In this document: piece by piece, positions 43,111 to 54,354 of the stretch
Position numbering within the stretch: position 1 is the first letter of the stretch
Layout: each line of letters opens with the position of its first letter
Source of the DNA: Aphidius gifuensis
Taxonomy: Eukaryota; Arthropoda; Insecta; Hymenoptera; Braconidae
DNA length: 64,000 bases
NCBI RefSeq assembly: GCF_014905175.1
Contig: NC_057792.1
Location: 13,061,321-13,125,320, forward strand
Direction of reading: 5' to 3'
Made by a program: the position numbers and the translations under genes
The notes under the pieces: model-generated
The model's input: the letters and a program-made list of their open reading frames with translations, nothing else
Databases searched by the model: none
What the model was told of the DNA's origin: nothing

Positions 43111-43990
43111 TAATTACTATGGTATGCGGTGCACTTGCAGTATGCGGTAACAGTTTGGCAGCATTTTTAAATAAATTAAAATTTTGGTTAAAAAACACCG
43201 CATACACCCACACCGCATACTGTATCGGGCGCTGCTATCGACACGATTTTGTTTACTCCCAACATACCGCATACTCTAAGTATCTACAGTATACGGAATA
43301 AATGCACCTTTTTTAAAATAATTACAATCCCAACACAAATTATTTGCAGCTGTTTGTATCTAAATTGGTTTTATCTAAATAATAAAAGGATAATTAGAAT
43401 AAATTAAACAAATGTCAGTAAAAAAATAAGCTCAATATCATATCATTCTAATGGGTGATAGTCTGTTCAGTCCCAACACACCGCATACTCTAAGTATCTA
43501 CAGTATACGGAATAAATGCACCGTATACTGTGTATATTTGGATTATGCGGTACGGTTGAAGTAGACGGGATGATGGCAATAGCAAATGATAGTAAAAAAA
43601 TTGATGCTGATGTTAATATTGACATGCTAATGCTTCCACCAAAACTATTACCAAGAAAAGATTTAAAATTAAATTGAAAAAGGCTACCACCACCATCTTC
43701 ATCACTGATTGTACCAAGAAGAGATATTCCACCACAAATATCAGCTACAAATTTAGATTTATGTACTTGCAGTATGCGGTGTATTATTGATAATAGTTTG
43801 ACAGCATTTTTAAATAAAGTGAAATTTGTGTAAAACACACCGCATACACCCACACCGCATACTGTATCGGACGCTGCTATCGACACGATTCTGTTCACTC
43901 CCAACACACCGCATACTCTAAGCATCTAAAGTATACGGAATAAATGCACCGTATACTGTGTATATTTGGATTATGCGGTACGGTTGGAGT
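43110..43990. repeat. GTATGCGGT-rich repeat family, three partial copies
   Basis: A unit containing GCAGTATGCGGT, ACACCGCATACACCCACACC, CGGGCGCTGCTATCGACACG, ACACCGCATACTCTAAG and CAGTATACGGAATAAATGCA occurs at about 43130-43310, partially at 43455-43590 and fully at 43765-43990. The motif GTATGCGGT and its complement ACCGCATAC alternate many times. Copies 2 and 3 share a tail through GATTATGCGGTACGGTTG. It could be a transposon end, a satellite or a protein-binding array. Confidence 0.75.
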
Positions 43991-44800
43991 GGACGGGATA
44001 GTAGCAACATCAACGTCCGATTAAATAAAACTCATAATCAGTAGTGAGCAGATGAATATGCAAACCTAAAATGTATTAAAAAAAATTAATTGTCAATCAG
44101 TAAAAACTAAAAATATCGCTGTACAAAATAATGGAATAACAGAAGAAACAACATTGACACTTCAACCACCATCAAATTTTCAAGATAATCTATTGGGATG
44201 TAATCAAGATAAAGAAAATGATATTTAATATACAGTTGGTCTTGCTGCTGATTCAACAACATATTTCTATCCAATACGTGATAATCTATCAATTGTTGAA
44301 TGTGCTAATGGTGATGTTACATTTGATACAACAAAAGAATCATTAAATTCAATTAATACGAAAAATTTTGCACCACCATTACTAGCAAGAAATCATGTCA
44401 ACAGAATTTCAGTTAATCAAATTATTAATGATGATACAAATGATAGTCAAAAAAATGATACTGATGTTAATATTGACATGCTAATACTTCTACCAAAACT
44501 GTTACCAAGAAAAGATTCAAAATTAAATTGAAAAAGGCTACCACCACCATCTCCACCACCGACTGTACCAAGAAGAGATATTCCACCACAAATATCAGCT
44601 AGAAATTTAGATTCATGTAAAACAAAATTACATGATGATTGTGTAAATAAAAATGATACTCAACTAGATATTGAAAAGAAATAGAATGACAACAAGGTCA
44701 ATCAAGATAATAATATCAATATTATTGATAATAAAAAGAGCAATGTTGTTGTTGATGATGACAATGAAAATATCATGATAAATACTGAGGAGAATACATA
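43570..44800 (+). pseudogene. proline-rich pseudogene with an internal duplicate
   Basis: The plus strand carries stop-interrupted but clearly protein-like sequence: EETTLTLQPPSNFQDNLLGC, then LAADSTTYFYPIRDNLSIVE, DVNIDMLILLPKLLPRKDSK and RLPPPSPPPTVPRRDIPPQI. The DVNIDML...PPQIS part also occurs at 43570-43765 with substitutions. The PPKLLPRK and PPPxVPRR motifs resemble SH3-binding stretches. Stops occur, for example, after KLN and EKK. No introns are visible, so it may be a processed copy of a cellular gene or a decayed element gene. The source is not recognised. Confidence 0.45.
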
Positions 44801-45392
44801 TGAATAATTTAATTGTAAATTCATCAGGGGCTATTGAATTAAATAAAAATAATAACCAATTAATATTCAATGAAAGTTTAGTTAAATAAAAAAAATAATG
44901 ATACATCAATGTCAATTGATAAAAAAATTGGTGAATGTATGAAAAAATTATTAGTTCTTAGTCATGGGTTTTTTTTCAATAAATAATTTTATAAACAATA
45001 TTTTACATGTAAAAAAATAAAAAAAAAACAAAAGAAAAAACATGTAGGTGCACCATGTTGAGTCCTCCGTAACTGCACATAAATTTGACAATCAAAAAAA
45101 AAAAAATGCATGACGTATAAAATAAAAATAATGTATGAAATAATTTAATTGAAAATTCATCAATGGCTATTGAATTAAATAAAAATGATAATTAATTAAT
45201 ATTCAATGAAAGTTTAGTGAAATAAAAAAAATAATGATACACCGTGTCAATTGATAAAAAAATTGGTGAATGTATGAAAAAATTATTAGTTCTTAGTCAT
45301 GAGTTTTTTTTCAATAAATAATTTTATAAACAATATTTTACATGTAAAAAAATAAAAAAAAAACGAAAGAAAAAACATGTAGGTACACCATG
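44800..45392 (+). repeat. about 260-bp direct duplication
   Basis: The block 44800-45068 recurs at 45133-45392. Landmarks are TATGAATAATTTAATTG, AAAAAATTGGTGAATGTATG, TTAGTTCTTAGTCATG, ATTTTACATGTAAAAAAATA and ACATGTAGGTRCACCATG. The second copy ends exactly where the gypsy reading frame begins. It is not an LTR pair by spacing. Confidence 0.8.
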
Positions 45393-45857
45393 TCCAGGTT
45401 TTGCTTGTCCTACATCGCGTACTGTTACGTTTGCTCCAACGAAGTACGTGCTTTGCTCCAAGAAGATGATCCCTATGAGTTTAACTGTGATTACAGACTT
45501 GAGGAAGATCTTGAGTTACATGCACTTCATCGCGAATCAGAACGTAATCGTGATCGTGTAAAATTATCGAAAGTACCATCAAAGGTGGAACAAGGAACCC
45601 AGTGTTCACCACCTATGTCTCCAGTAATGTTGCCTCGCAATGTTATTCGTAACTTATCACCAGTTCCAGGTTTCGATTCTCAGCTTGAACGTCCTGGTAG
45701 ATCAGGAGGTAATGAGATCGAGTGTTGGAACTGTGACTCTCGAGGTCATATTAATCGCGATTGCCAAGAACCAAGTCGCCGATTTTGTTATCGTTGTAAA
45801 AGACCTGGCGTAACAGTATCTTCTTGTCCATTTTGTAACCAGGGAAACGACAGCTGA
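45390..45857 (+). pseudogene. Ty3/gypsy gag, nucleocapsid portion
   Basis: The 155-residue frame ends in two zinc knuckles: CWNCDSRGHINRDC (CCHC) and CYRCKRPGVTVSSCPFC (with the histidine replaced by valine). Upstream is a hydrophilic linker (QGTQCSPPMSPVMLP). The capsid domain is missing because the frame starts at the edge of the duplicated AT-rich block. It is more GC-rich than its surroundings. A related knuckle pair occurs at 58.4 kb. Confidence 0.75.
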
Positions 45858-45973
45858 GTCTCACAGAGCCGGTGCCTGAGCCTCAATTGGTAGAATTAAC
45901 CCCGGCAAAAGTGACTTGTAAAGTATCCCAGAGTTCTGTGTCAAATCATAGAGATTGAACTCCGGAAGAAATA

Positions 45974-46480
45974 TTGTCAACCTCACTGTCTCCTCTGGCT
46001 GCGGAATTCGTTCCAAAACCAGAACCGATAGTGGAAGCTACACCAGACAAGAAGACTACAGCATTTCACATTGATTTAATTATTGGTCCACTTGTTATAC
46101 GAGCCCTTGTAGATTCGGGGGCAAACCGAACATTCGTTGGTCCAGCTACGACTCAGTTACTGGAACAATCAGGACTTGAGCAGCAAGCCATACCTCCGAG
46201 ACGTGTCATTACAGCAAGTGGACAGGTAGAAACCATATTATATTCGGTACAAGTAGTTTTAGTGGTAGCAGATAAAGCCACGAAGATGGAAGTTTTGGTA
46301 CTGCCATCTTTGTCGGAAGACTTTATCTTAGGAATGGATTTCCTTCAGACGTCTGGAATGGTGATTGATTTTGGGGACAGATCTTGGTTTTACCGGGACC
46401 ATCCTGAGGTCAAACACGTATTCGCACATATTCGTACCAACCCCCAACGCGTCGAAAGCTCTCTATTGTCATGGGCTTAA
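45974..46480 (+). pseudogene. Ty3/gypsy aspartic protease
   Basis: The frame carries VIRALVDSGANRTFVGP, the retroviral-type D-S-G active site, and a flap-side ILGMDFLQTSGMVIDFG. It continues with a linker until a frameshift near 46440, after which the coding sense moves to the frame used by reverse transcriptase. It is the pro part of a pol gene following gag. Confidence 0.8.
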
Positions 46481-47735
46481 AACTCTTGAACCGGATCAAG
46501 ACTTAAAATTGAATGAATTTCTATCGAGTAAGCTCCTGGAGGCACCACCACCAGATTCCCCATTTCCCGTCACTCCGCTTACCATGCACCACATTGACGT
46601 TAGTGGACACTTACCGATACGTCAAAACCCTCATCGGGCCAATCCGGTGATGTGTAGTGCTATGAAAGCGGAAGTTGATAAGATGTTGGCTACGGGAATC
46701 ATTGTTCCATCTCAAAGCGAATGGGCAAGCCCAGTAGTTATGGTGCCAAAATGAAAAGATAAATGTCGATTTTGCGTAGATTCCCGGAAAGTAAATGAGA
46801 TAACTAAGAAGGATGCTTATCCTATACCGGACATGTCATCCATTCTTGATGAGCTTCGTCTCGCTCACTACATCACCACCATTGACCTTAGTCAGGCTTT
46901 CTTTCAAATCGCACTCACGCCTGCTTCTCAGGAAATAACAGCATTTATCGTCCCTGGATATGGATTGTATCACTTCCTCCGGATGCCTTTCGGATTAATT
47001 ATATATAATATTTCCAATAGTCCTGCGACGATGCAGCGGCTGGCTGATCAGCTGCTGGGTCACAGGTACTATCCATCGGTATTCGTGTACTTAGACGATA
47101 TAATTATTGTGACCAAAACTTTCGAAGAACACCTCGTGTATCTCGATAAACTATTACAAGACCTAAAATCAGCCAACTTAACCATTAACCGTGATAAGAG
47201 TCATTTCTTTTGTTCAGAAGTCCAGTATTTGGGGTTCATCGTGAATCAGAGCGGCCTCCAGGTTGATCCGGAAAAGACTGCTGCTGTGATGGATTATCCA
47301 GCACCCTTGAACCTCAAACAACTGAAACGTTTTCTTAGTATGGCATCCTGGTACAGAAGATTCATACCAGACTTTGCGTCTTTGGCAGAGCCATTACCCA
47401 AGTTGACCAAAAAAGAAGTACCTTGGACGTGGGGAGAGTCACAAATAAATAGCTTTCGCGAATTAAAACTCCGGCTTACCAGCGCTCCCTTTTGGCGTGT
47501 CCAGATTTCTCGGTACCTTTCTTTTTACAAACCGATGCAAGTAGCGTAGGTTTAGGTGCAGTCTTGACTTAGACAATAAATGACGGAGAGAAAGTAATTG
47601 CTTATGCTAGCCGCACGATAGCTGACACGGAAACTCGATATTCAGTCACTGAGCAGGAATGCCTAGCAGTACTCTGGTCGATCCGGAAATTCCGCTGTTA
47701 CTTAGAAGGTTATACATCTCGTTTTATATTGTTTT
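46440..47735 (+). pseudogene. Ty3/gypsy reverse transcriptase and partial RNase H
   Basis: The sequence contains HLPIRQNPHRANPVM, EWASPVVMVPK, a TGA at 46752-46754, then CRFCVDSRKVNEIT, IDLSQAFFQIALTPAS, FLRMPFGL and the catalytic VYLDDIII. YLGFIVNQSGLQVDPEK and LKRFLSMASWYRRFIPDF follow. A slip near 47490 leads to RNase H (DASSVGLGAVL, TEQECLAVLWSIRKFRCYLE). The frame stops at 47735 before any integrase. A four-residue insertion (IIYN) after MPFGL is unusual. It is a dead element and no LTRs were found. Confidence 0.85.
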
Positions 47736-47737
47736 AG

Positions 47738-50455
47738 ATGAGGGAGTTACGTTCAAGTAACAAGTCTTTGAGTGATACTGCCATACTCAGGAGACAGACT
47801 CGTTCAGCTGGAAGAGACAGCAGCCGTATGAGAACCACACCACTTCAACTAGACTACACCGATAGCGAGAGTGAAGCAGAAGATGGTGCAAAAGCACCAC
47901 AACCAGCAAGTCAGTTTCCCATGTACCGATCACCGGAACTGTTTTTGGTGGATGACTTGGAATCTTTTCGAGATCAACTGAGAAAGTTGACTACAGCAGA
48001 GCCAAAAATCGCCACTGCTATATCAGGTGTCTGCTCCAAACTGAAGCAGTACCAGAAGTCGGTGGATCAGGCGACTACAGCTGCTAAAGAATCAGTGGAA
48101 ATTGGAGCTTCCTTGTCAGCTACTCCAACGAAACCAAACTTTCGAAGTGATTTGATTGCATGGATAGATATGGTTCCAAATACATCAGCGAGCCACGAGT
48201 CCGTTTCAACTGGAGGTGACACATTGGACTGTACCCGAAGTACAGACTCAGAATTTGAGTCAATAGTCTCAAAATCTGGCTCTGATGTGTTATTGACAGA
48301 GAAAATACCACGAGTAGAACTCATAAGATTTGATAGCCCAAAAGCTACTACATCTAAAGAAATTCAACTTCCATTTCATTCAACGTTCAAAGCTTTGGAT
48401 CCTCCAAAGAAAATTATCAAAGGACGAACTGGTAGTGGAACGAAGCCAAGAATAACCGGTAATGATACTGTTTTATTAAAAGACCATCCTCCTCATAGAA
48501 ACTCCAAGCATGGTAGATCCGCTAGGAGTGGGGTAGGATTTGAAAAATCATCTTCAATTCAGCTTCCACTATCGCACACAAAAAAACCAGATTCGATCTC
48601 AGTATCACTGTCAATGGATAGAGTCAAAAGCATGCTGCCAGATTTTGTTCAACAAATGCAAAAAGAAATATCCACACCAAAAGTGGATAATGCCTCATAT
48701 GCAGATGTAACAGAATCTGGGAGGATCTTGAAAAATGTAGGTGTTTTTGCAGGTAGTTTAACAGGTAGAACTCAATCACCAGTTACTCTACCCAAGGTCA
48801 AAACACCTGCCAAGAGACAAGATGCAACGTTGGCTCCTTTGAGTAAATCGACAGAGGTCACCAAGAATAAAGTAACTGAGTTGTTAAGACCACCATCAAA
48901 CTCATCAAAAGACCTAACTTCTTTCGGACGAACTTCAGATTATGCAGGTCCTCTAATAGTACCACCTGGTATTCGTTGGTCTCGAGTTTTTCAGAAAACT
49001 GATACGACACCAACAAATAGTGAATCTCTTTCTGGCAAGCCAAGAATGGATGAGTCTTCCTTGTTAGAATCGGGGGACTCACCTATGGAGGAAGTTTCTT
49101 GTTTGGCAACTGCCGGTGGAAACCAATCATCGGCAGTTCCATCCAAGATACTGTCGTACTCTCACAAAGTACCAGAGAACTTGACTTGCTGGAATAACAT
49201 GCCAGGTTCACCTTTAATGGATGACACTTCAGATGGTATGCAATTACCAGTGCTATCATTAGAAGACACTGTCGTGTATCTCAATATCACTATTGAGCGA
49301 GACCTCCAGATGGAAACAATTTGTTTGGAAGAATCGGCAATAGTTCCAACAGCTGATGTTAGTCCAGTGATAGCTCCGAACAACACTTGAAGTATTGAAG
49401 CGTGATTCACACAAGTTAGAAGAATTATCAACTAAAGCGGAACTGTCACCAGTTATACCTGAAACCGCCAAACTTGGCCCAGCAGAAGCAGAAGAGGTAT
49501 CAGCCAAATTGGAACTACCACGTACTACTTTGGAGACGTCTGAAATTAATTCAGCCAAGCCAGAAGTGGCACCAACCGTAGCTGAACTACCTCAAGTTAC
49601 TCCTAACACCGAGAAATTTGACTTCGCAAAGCCAGAAAAGAAGAAGAAGAAAACGAAAAATAATTGGCACTGACGTCATTGTGGTTCTCGTAAGCATCCA
49701 GACCGACGCTGTCCTACTGTTGGATCAGAGGTAGCAAAACTAGCGGTACGTCGGGCTGCTAGTTCAAAACCAGAACCACGAGAAAATAACCGTCCGAAAT
49801 TGGAAATTACGGAAACAGCACATGCACCAGTCAACTCAGCACCAGAGTATGTTATGTCTGGAGTTATGGATGCAGGTCAAAGTCGTGGACGAGGCCGTCT
49901 GAGATTAAATACCTTTGACAGTACTGCCTCTCAACAATCAAGACCTGGCAGTGTCTCCGCAAAATCGAGTCAATTATGGGCTCTAACAGATTTACGAACA
50001 CTCCTGGTCCAGATTCTCGTGCAACATCAAGAGAATTGGCCATAGGGACGGGTGTTAGTCAAGACAGTGGTATTCATTGTCCACCAACACCAAACCAAGA
50101 TTATCATCAAGATGGTTCATCTCCTTATCAAGGTCAACACTCCACCCAATTTATGGCATCAGGATATGCCGTGGAGACAGGTATGGAAAGGGGAATCACA
50201 CCTACTGGTCAGCCAGAATGGGTCTGTCGCCAGACTTGCATTGATTGTGGATGGACAGGGCCTATTCCTGGATACGCAGGACCCGCTCCTGGCTACTCAG
50301 AAGCAACACCTCCATTTTACGGTCCTGGATTTCCTTTCCCAAGACCTGGACCACCATTTCCTACTCTTAGTCAACCTGGTTCAGCACCTGGCTACTCAGG
50401 AACCGAATCACTTTGTAGCTGTATTAACCCAACTTGTTGCCAAAAACATTATTAG
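47738..50455 (+). pseudogene. long gag-like reading frame downstream of reverse transcriptase
   Basis: A 550-codon open frame (47738-49390) starts MRELRSSNKSLSDTAILRRQ just after a TTTTATATTGTTTTAG acceptor-like site. It is serine/threonine-rich and hydrophilic with no recognised fold. After a slip near 49393 come Glu/Leu/Pro repeats (ETAKLGPAEAEEVSAKLELP), a TGA at 49671-49673, a single knuckle-like RHCGSRKHPDRRCP and a basic RGRGRLRL. After another slip near 49975 there is a Pro/Gly/Tyr-rich tail (GPIPGYAGPAPGYS). The knuckle and basic patches suggest a gag or nucleic-acid-binding product. Integrase is absent. Base composition matches the gypsy pol upstream, so both may belong to one element or to two nested ones. 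Confidence 0.45.
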
Positions 50456-50547
50456 TATTATGTACAAGACTGTGAAACTGGTTAAGGTTGATCCTTACCA
50501 GAGCCATATTATAAAAGACTTGATTACATTTAGTTGTTAACTAGTTA

Positions 50548-50553
50548 AATAAA
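50548..50553 (+). terminator. poly(A) signal AATAAA
   Basis: AATAAA lies 93 bases after the last stop of the gag-like frame, in a GTTAAATAAAGAC context. It is a plausible 3' end for a transcript covering the retroelement. Confidence 0.45.
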
Positions 50554-50559
50554 GACTTT

Positions 50560-51302
50560 TATACTTTTCCAAAAATTTATTTTGTTATATTTCGCACCAT
50601 GTCCAAGTTGTTTAGATTTGTTTCAGGAATTTCAGGAGCAAGAATCAATTGGACCTTAAACTTGACGAGAGATGAGAGAAGGACGTCGTGGTTCGTTGAA
50701 GGAGTCTGGGGAGGACTCACTGCCTTATACACGTTAAAGACACCAAGCAGACGAATCCTCCAACTAACGACTCCGTTTCATTTATTATATATATATATTT
50801 TTATTATGTAATATTTAATTATATGTTATTATGATTATTATTTAGTATATTTTCCCCCTTTTTATCAAGATAAAGAGAGGAGGGATAGCTTTGAGTGGGG
50901 ACAGCTTGGTAGATCCAAGCTGCTCCGAAATATCGTGTGCTGAACACTCTATCTTGGCTGTGGGACGTGGTAAGATGCACACGCTTCGTGATCAGCTCTT
51001 GTTTCACGTATATTAGGGTACTCATGTGTCTAGCTGGAGACCCAGCAGACACGTGGATTTTGTAGGTTAGTTTTTGGGGCGTTGTCCGTGTGAATCATGG
51101 ACAACGTCAAGCATACAGAGTTTTAGGGCAAATTGAAAACCTCACGATTTTGACTCATACCTTTTTCGAGTTTTAGGGTGAATTGAAAACTACACGATTT
51201 TAACACTAAAATAATAATAATTTACGTTTCTGGATATTGGGTTTGGTTAGTTTTGTGTTTCGAATTGAGTCAAATAAATACACCAAATAAAATACTTGAT
51301 AA
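50560..51302. other. moderately GC-rich non-coding DNA, possible LTR remnant
   Basis: No gene is seen. It includes a short hairpin (GTTGTCC at 51081 with GGACAAC at 51099). It also holds a 36-base tandem pair at 51118-51153 and 51173-51208 (GAGTTTTAGGGCAAATTGAA in the first). An imperfect GACAGCTTGG/CCAAGCTGC palindrome lies near 50898-50925. The position after a poly(A) signal and the composition suggest retroelement terminal sequence, but no second copy of an LTR was found. Confidence 0.4.
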
Positions 51303-52298
51303 TTAGTCCGAGAAGGTAACATGCAAAAATGTCACGTTACACCATTCTGATGGCATAAAAGCTTTGGTAACTGGATTTCCATTGGAAACAAACAGAATAT
51401 ATAATCTAGAAAAAAAAACCAAAAAATAAATTATAAAAATAATCATTTACATTTTAAAAAAATTGAAAAATTATAAATTGTAGTGTAATGAAATTTTTAA
51501 TAAAAAAATATTTGAAAATAAAACTTTAAATTCAAATTATTAAATAACAAAAAAATAAAAAAAAAACTTTAAGATCATTCACACATTCAATTACTTAAAA
51601 AATAATCAACTAAAAAATAATTGACAATTTGAAGACCTTATTTACATTTTAAAAATTATTAATTCATTGTAATGAAATTTTCAAAAAAAAATATTTAAAA
51701 ATAAAACTCTAAATTCAAATTATTGAATAACAAAAATAAAAAAAAAAAAAAACTTCAGCATTATTCACACATTCAATCACTTTAAAAATAATCAACTAAA
51801 AAAATAATTAACAAAAAAATTATTGACAACTTCAATAGAAATAAAAAAATGTAAAAACAAAAAAAATCTGAACTTTCGACCTTGAAAAACCTAACAGTAA
51901 CAACAAATAACATTTGACACCTTTTTTTTTTTTATCACATAGAAAAGTTCTTTTAGAAACAAAACTATAAATTCTGATTACTGAATAAAAAATTGAAAAA
52001 TAACTCCCAGATTATTTACACATTCAATCACATGAAACATTCTTCAGAAAATCAATTATTCACTTTCCGATTAATCACCCAAAAAAATAAATAATCAAAA
52101 AAGCTGCACTTCCAAATTAAAAAAATCTAACACAGTTATGACAAATTTTAATGTTCAACTTTTTCTCAACAACATAAAAAAAAAATAAACTAAAAAAAAT
52201 ATTGACACTTCAAATACAAAAAACCGTAAAAAAAACTTGCACTTATAAACTTGAAATAAGAATAAAACAGTGATCACGACTCCAACTTACCCTGACAT
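51303..52298 (-). CDS. micro-exon gene A, 36-aa product
   Basis: The first exon is only 8 bases (52291-52298, ATGTCAGG) followed by a GTAAGTT donor. An 885-base AT-rich intron ends at TTTTTCTAG. The second exon (51303-51405) gives LYILFVSNGNPVTKAFMPSE and ends after VTFSD. The two exons sum to 111 bases in frame. It matches the first third of gene B at 54.4-55.1 kb (same 8-base start exon, ILYIL/ILIL start, AFMPSEW versus AWIPVEW). It is therefore probably a truncated paralogue. Upstream promoter blocks (CATCATTAAT) are also shared. Function unknown. Confidence 0.5.
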
Positions 52299-52467
52299 CT
52301 TCCCTTTTTTTTATTCCTTGATGTAATGTATGTCACGTCAAAATAATTAATGATGATGCTAATAAGGCTGTGGGTCTTATTTAAAGGTCTAAAAAATTTT
52401 ATAAGAAGAAAGGGGATTCACGAGAAATATGCGACTAAAGATCGGTCCAGACTAAACAATTTTTTAA

Positions 52468-52673
52468 CCTTGATAAATAATTGTCAAATAAAATTGATCG
52501 TCAATAAAAGATTTTTATAATAATAATTATTTGATGGATTCTCGATGAATTATTTTTTCCGAGGGATCATTTTTCATACGATATACCGACATCATATAAC
52601 ACCTCATTTATCCCGACTTGTGATAAAAATCTGTCATATTGAAGGTCAATTTTATTGAAATTATTTTATCAAG
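52468..52673. repeat. inverted repeat upstream of gene A
   Basis: The arm CCTTGATAAATAATTGTCAA with its AATAAAATTGATC continuation at 52468-52499 pairs with 52643-52673 (GGTCAATTTTATTGAAATTA and ATTTTATCAAGG). A 143-base loop separates them. It occupies the same relative position, upstream of the 8-base exon, as the hairpin group next to gene B. Confidence 0.65.
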
Positions 52674-52778
52674 GACAATATTTAACATATAATAAATGAG
52701 TGGAAATATTTTATTGAAAAAAATAATTATAGTTTTTTATTTTTGATTCCTTATATAGTTTATATATATCAAACTTAC

Positions 52779-53005
52779 TCAGTTTTTTTTATTTTTTAAA
52801 TTTTTTTTGGAATAAATGAAGGAAATTTCTCGATCACGTTTGACAACTTCTACTTGTTTTCTTCCAAACTGAACATTTACAGTATTTAAACGTTGTCTCC
52901 CACTTGGTCTTGCAACAATTTTTATTACATATTCAAGTGTATCAATATCCGTATATTTCAAAAGATTATTCGGTATCCATACCGTGTAAAGTGGATCCTC
53001 ACAAA
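52779..53005 (-). pseudogene. micro-exon family gene D, 5'-truncated
   Basis: The frame reads CEDPLYTVWIPNNLLKYTDI, then DTLEYVIKIVARPSGRQRLN and REISFIYSKKN. It aligns with gene B over WIP, a helix, a proline, a strand with F and a final F-I. A TAA lies just upstream in the same frame and no 8-base start exon was found, so the 5' end is lost. An acceptor-like CTTTTGACAG is at about 53023. Confidence 0.5.
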
Positions 53006-53208
53006 CGAATTAAACTCGGTAGCTGTCAAAAGAAAAACGAAAAAAAAAATACATTATTTCATTTAACTTGTCAATTAATTCTTAATTAATTATTTAAAAA
53101 AATTAGTTAATGAATTGATTTTCAATAAAAATAAAAAAAGATTTTAAAACACTCGGAAACATTTTGTGAACATTCGAAAACATTATACATACGATGACAT
53201 TACTCTAT

Positions 53209-53276
53209 GGAACATTCTAGAACATTCAATGAAATTTCGAAGACTCTTCTAGAACTTTTTTTTTCACTATAAAAAG
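53209..53276 (+). promoter_or_regulatory. heat-shock-type element array and TATA box
   Basis: GGAACATTCTAGAACATTC (53209-53227) is a run of four alternating GAA/TTC pentamers, the classic heat-shock-factor site. A second group (TTCGAAGACTCTTCTAGAAC) lies at 53236-53255. TATAAAAAG follows at 53268-53276. A leader exon ends at AAG|GTATAT (53347/53348), and the leader intron ends at TACAG (53433), 8 bases before the ATG. The binding-site match is direct; heat induction is inferred. Confidence 0.65.
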
Positions 53277-53441
53277 AGTGCGATCGACATCAACAGCATC
53301 AGATTAATTCAAGTATTTGAACAGTACTCATCATAAAAGGAATCAAGGTATATATTTTTTTTTTTAATTAATTTTTTTTATTTTTATTTTTAGAATAATT
53401 TATTTTATATAAAAAAAAATTTTTTTTTTACAGAAAATAAA

Positions 53442-53778
53442 ATGGATTTTCTATCAGCAATCAACAAAGTTGCTTGTAGCTCCAGCAATTTACTATTGAT
53501 AAAAATGTCTGAATTAACTTCTGGAGATGAATACAAGATCACTCAAATTCGAAGCGCAAATACAAAATATGGAGTGAAAAGCATTGTGACAATTCAACAT
53601 GAGTTTGATATCAATTCAACATGAGTTTGATATGTTTTTACCCAATAAGATATCAATATTTTTGGAGAAAGATAAAGAATTTGAGGAGCTCAAAACTATG
53701 GTAGATGGTGACCATCTTGGTATGCGTACTCAACAAGTAGCACCGAACATTTTCATATGTGAATTTATCGCTGTTTAA
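53442..53778 (+). pseudogene. unknown small gene C, broken by a 22-bp duplication
   Basis: The product starts MDFLSAINKVACSSSNLLLI and includes LTSGDEYKITQIRSANTKYG, then IVTIQHEFD. A perfect 22-base tandem duplication (53590-53611 and 53612-53633) shifts the frame and causes a TGA at 53622-53624. After it, coding sense resumes as MFLPNKISIFLEKDKEFEEL and ends CEFIAV at 53778. Similar small proteins occur in insect virus-like elements, possibly nucleic-acid binding. That is recall without a search. It lies in the opposite orientation between genes D and B. Confidence 0.55.
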
Positions 53779-54354
53779 GAATAATCGATTGAAAATGTAA
53801 TTTTGAAAACGAAAGAAAAATTATCAAGGGAAATGTAATTATTCGAATAAATAAAATTATTTGAATAAATGAAATTGATAAAAAAAAAAAAAATATTTCT
53901 TACAATTTCTTTAAAATAAATAGAAATAATAAAAAAAAACAATTTATAAAAATTGTAAAAAAAAAAACTAACACGAAAAGAAATAAATATATTTTTAAAA
54001 AATCTAAGATGAAAATTCAAAACGAATGCTGAAAAATATTTATAAAAAAAACAATTTATACTTTATTTTTTTTTGTTTCAAATAGAATATGTTGATAAAA
54101 TCATTGAAAACACAAAAAATTTCGTAATATGTTTTTTTTTTATTTAACAAAACAAAAAAATTGATTACATTTTTTTTTTTTTAAAAGAATCATGTAAATT
54201 ATTTTTTTTTTTCAAAACTGATTATGTATTTTTTTTTTTTTTTAATTCATAATTTAATTTTTTTATTATCCTTCAATTTTTTTTTCAATATTGTGTATTT
54301 TTTGGTACTGCATACGTTCATATTCAGAGTAGTTTCGTATCCATGGTATTTTAT
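53779..54354. other. AT-rich intergenic DNA
   Basis: It contains long A and T runs and a GAATAAATAAAATTATTTGA short duplication near 53845. Neither strand shows a motif-bearing frame; the frames at 53775-54020 and 54224-54412 are low-complexity. Confidence 0.5.

Noticed and set aside
44800..45392. The 260-bp direct repeat as an LTR pair of the gypsy element
   Set aside because: The copies are only about 65 bases apart and both lie on the same side of gag, with no internal region between them.
48067..48324. Minus-strand frames opposite the gag-like frame
   Set aside because: The plus strand is open for 550 codons with consistent composition; the minus frames are short and motif-free.
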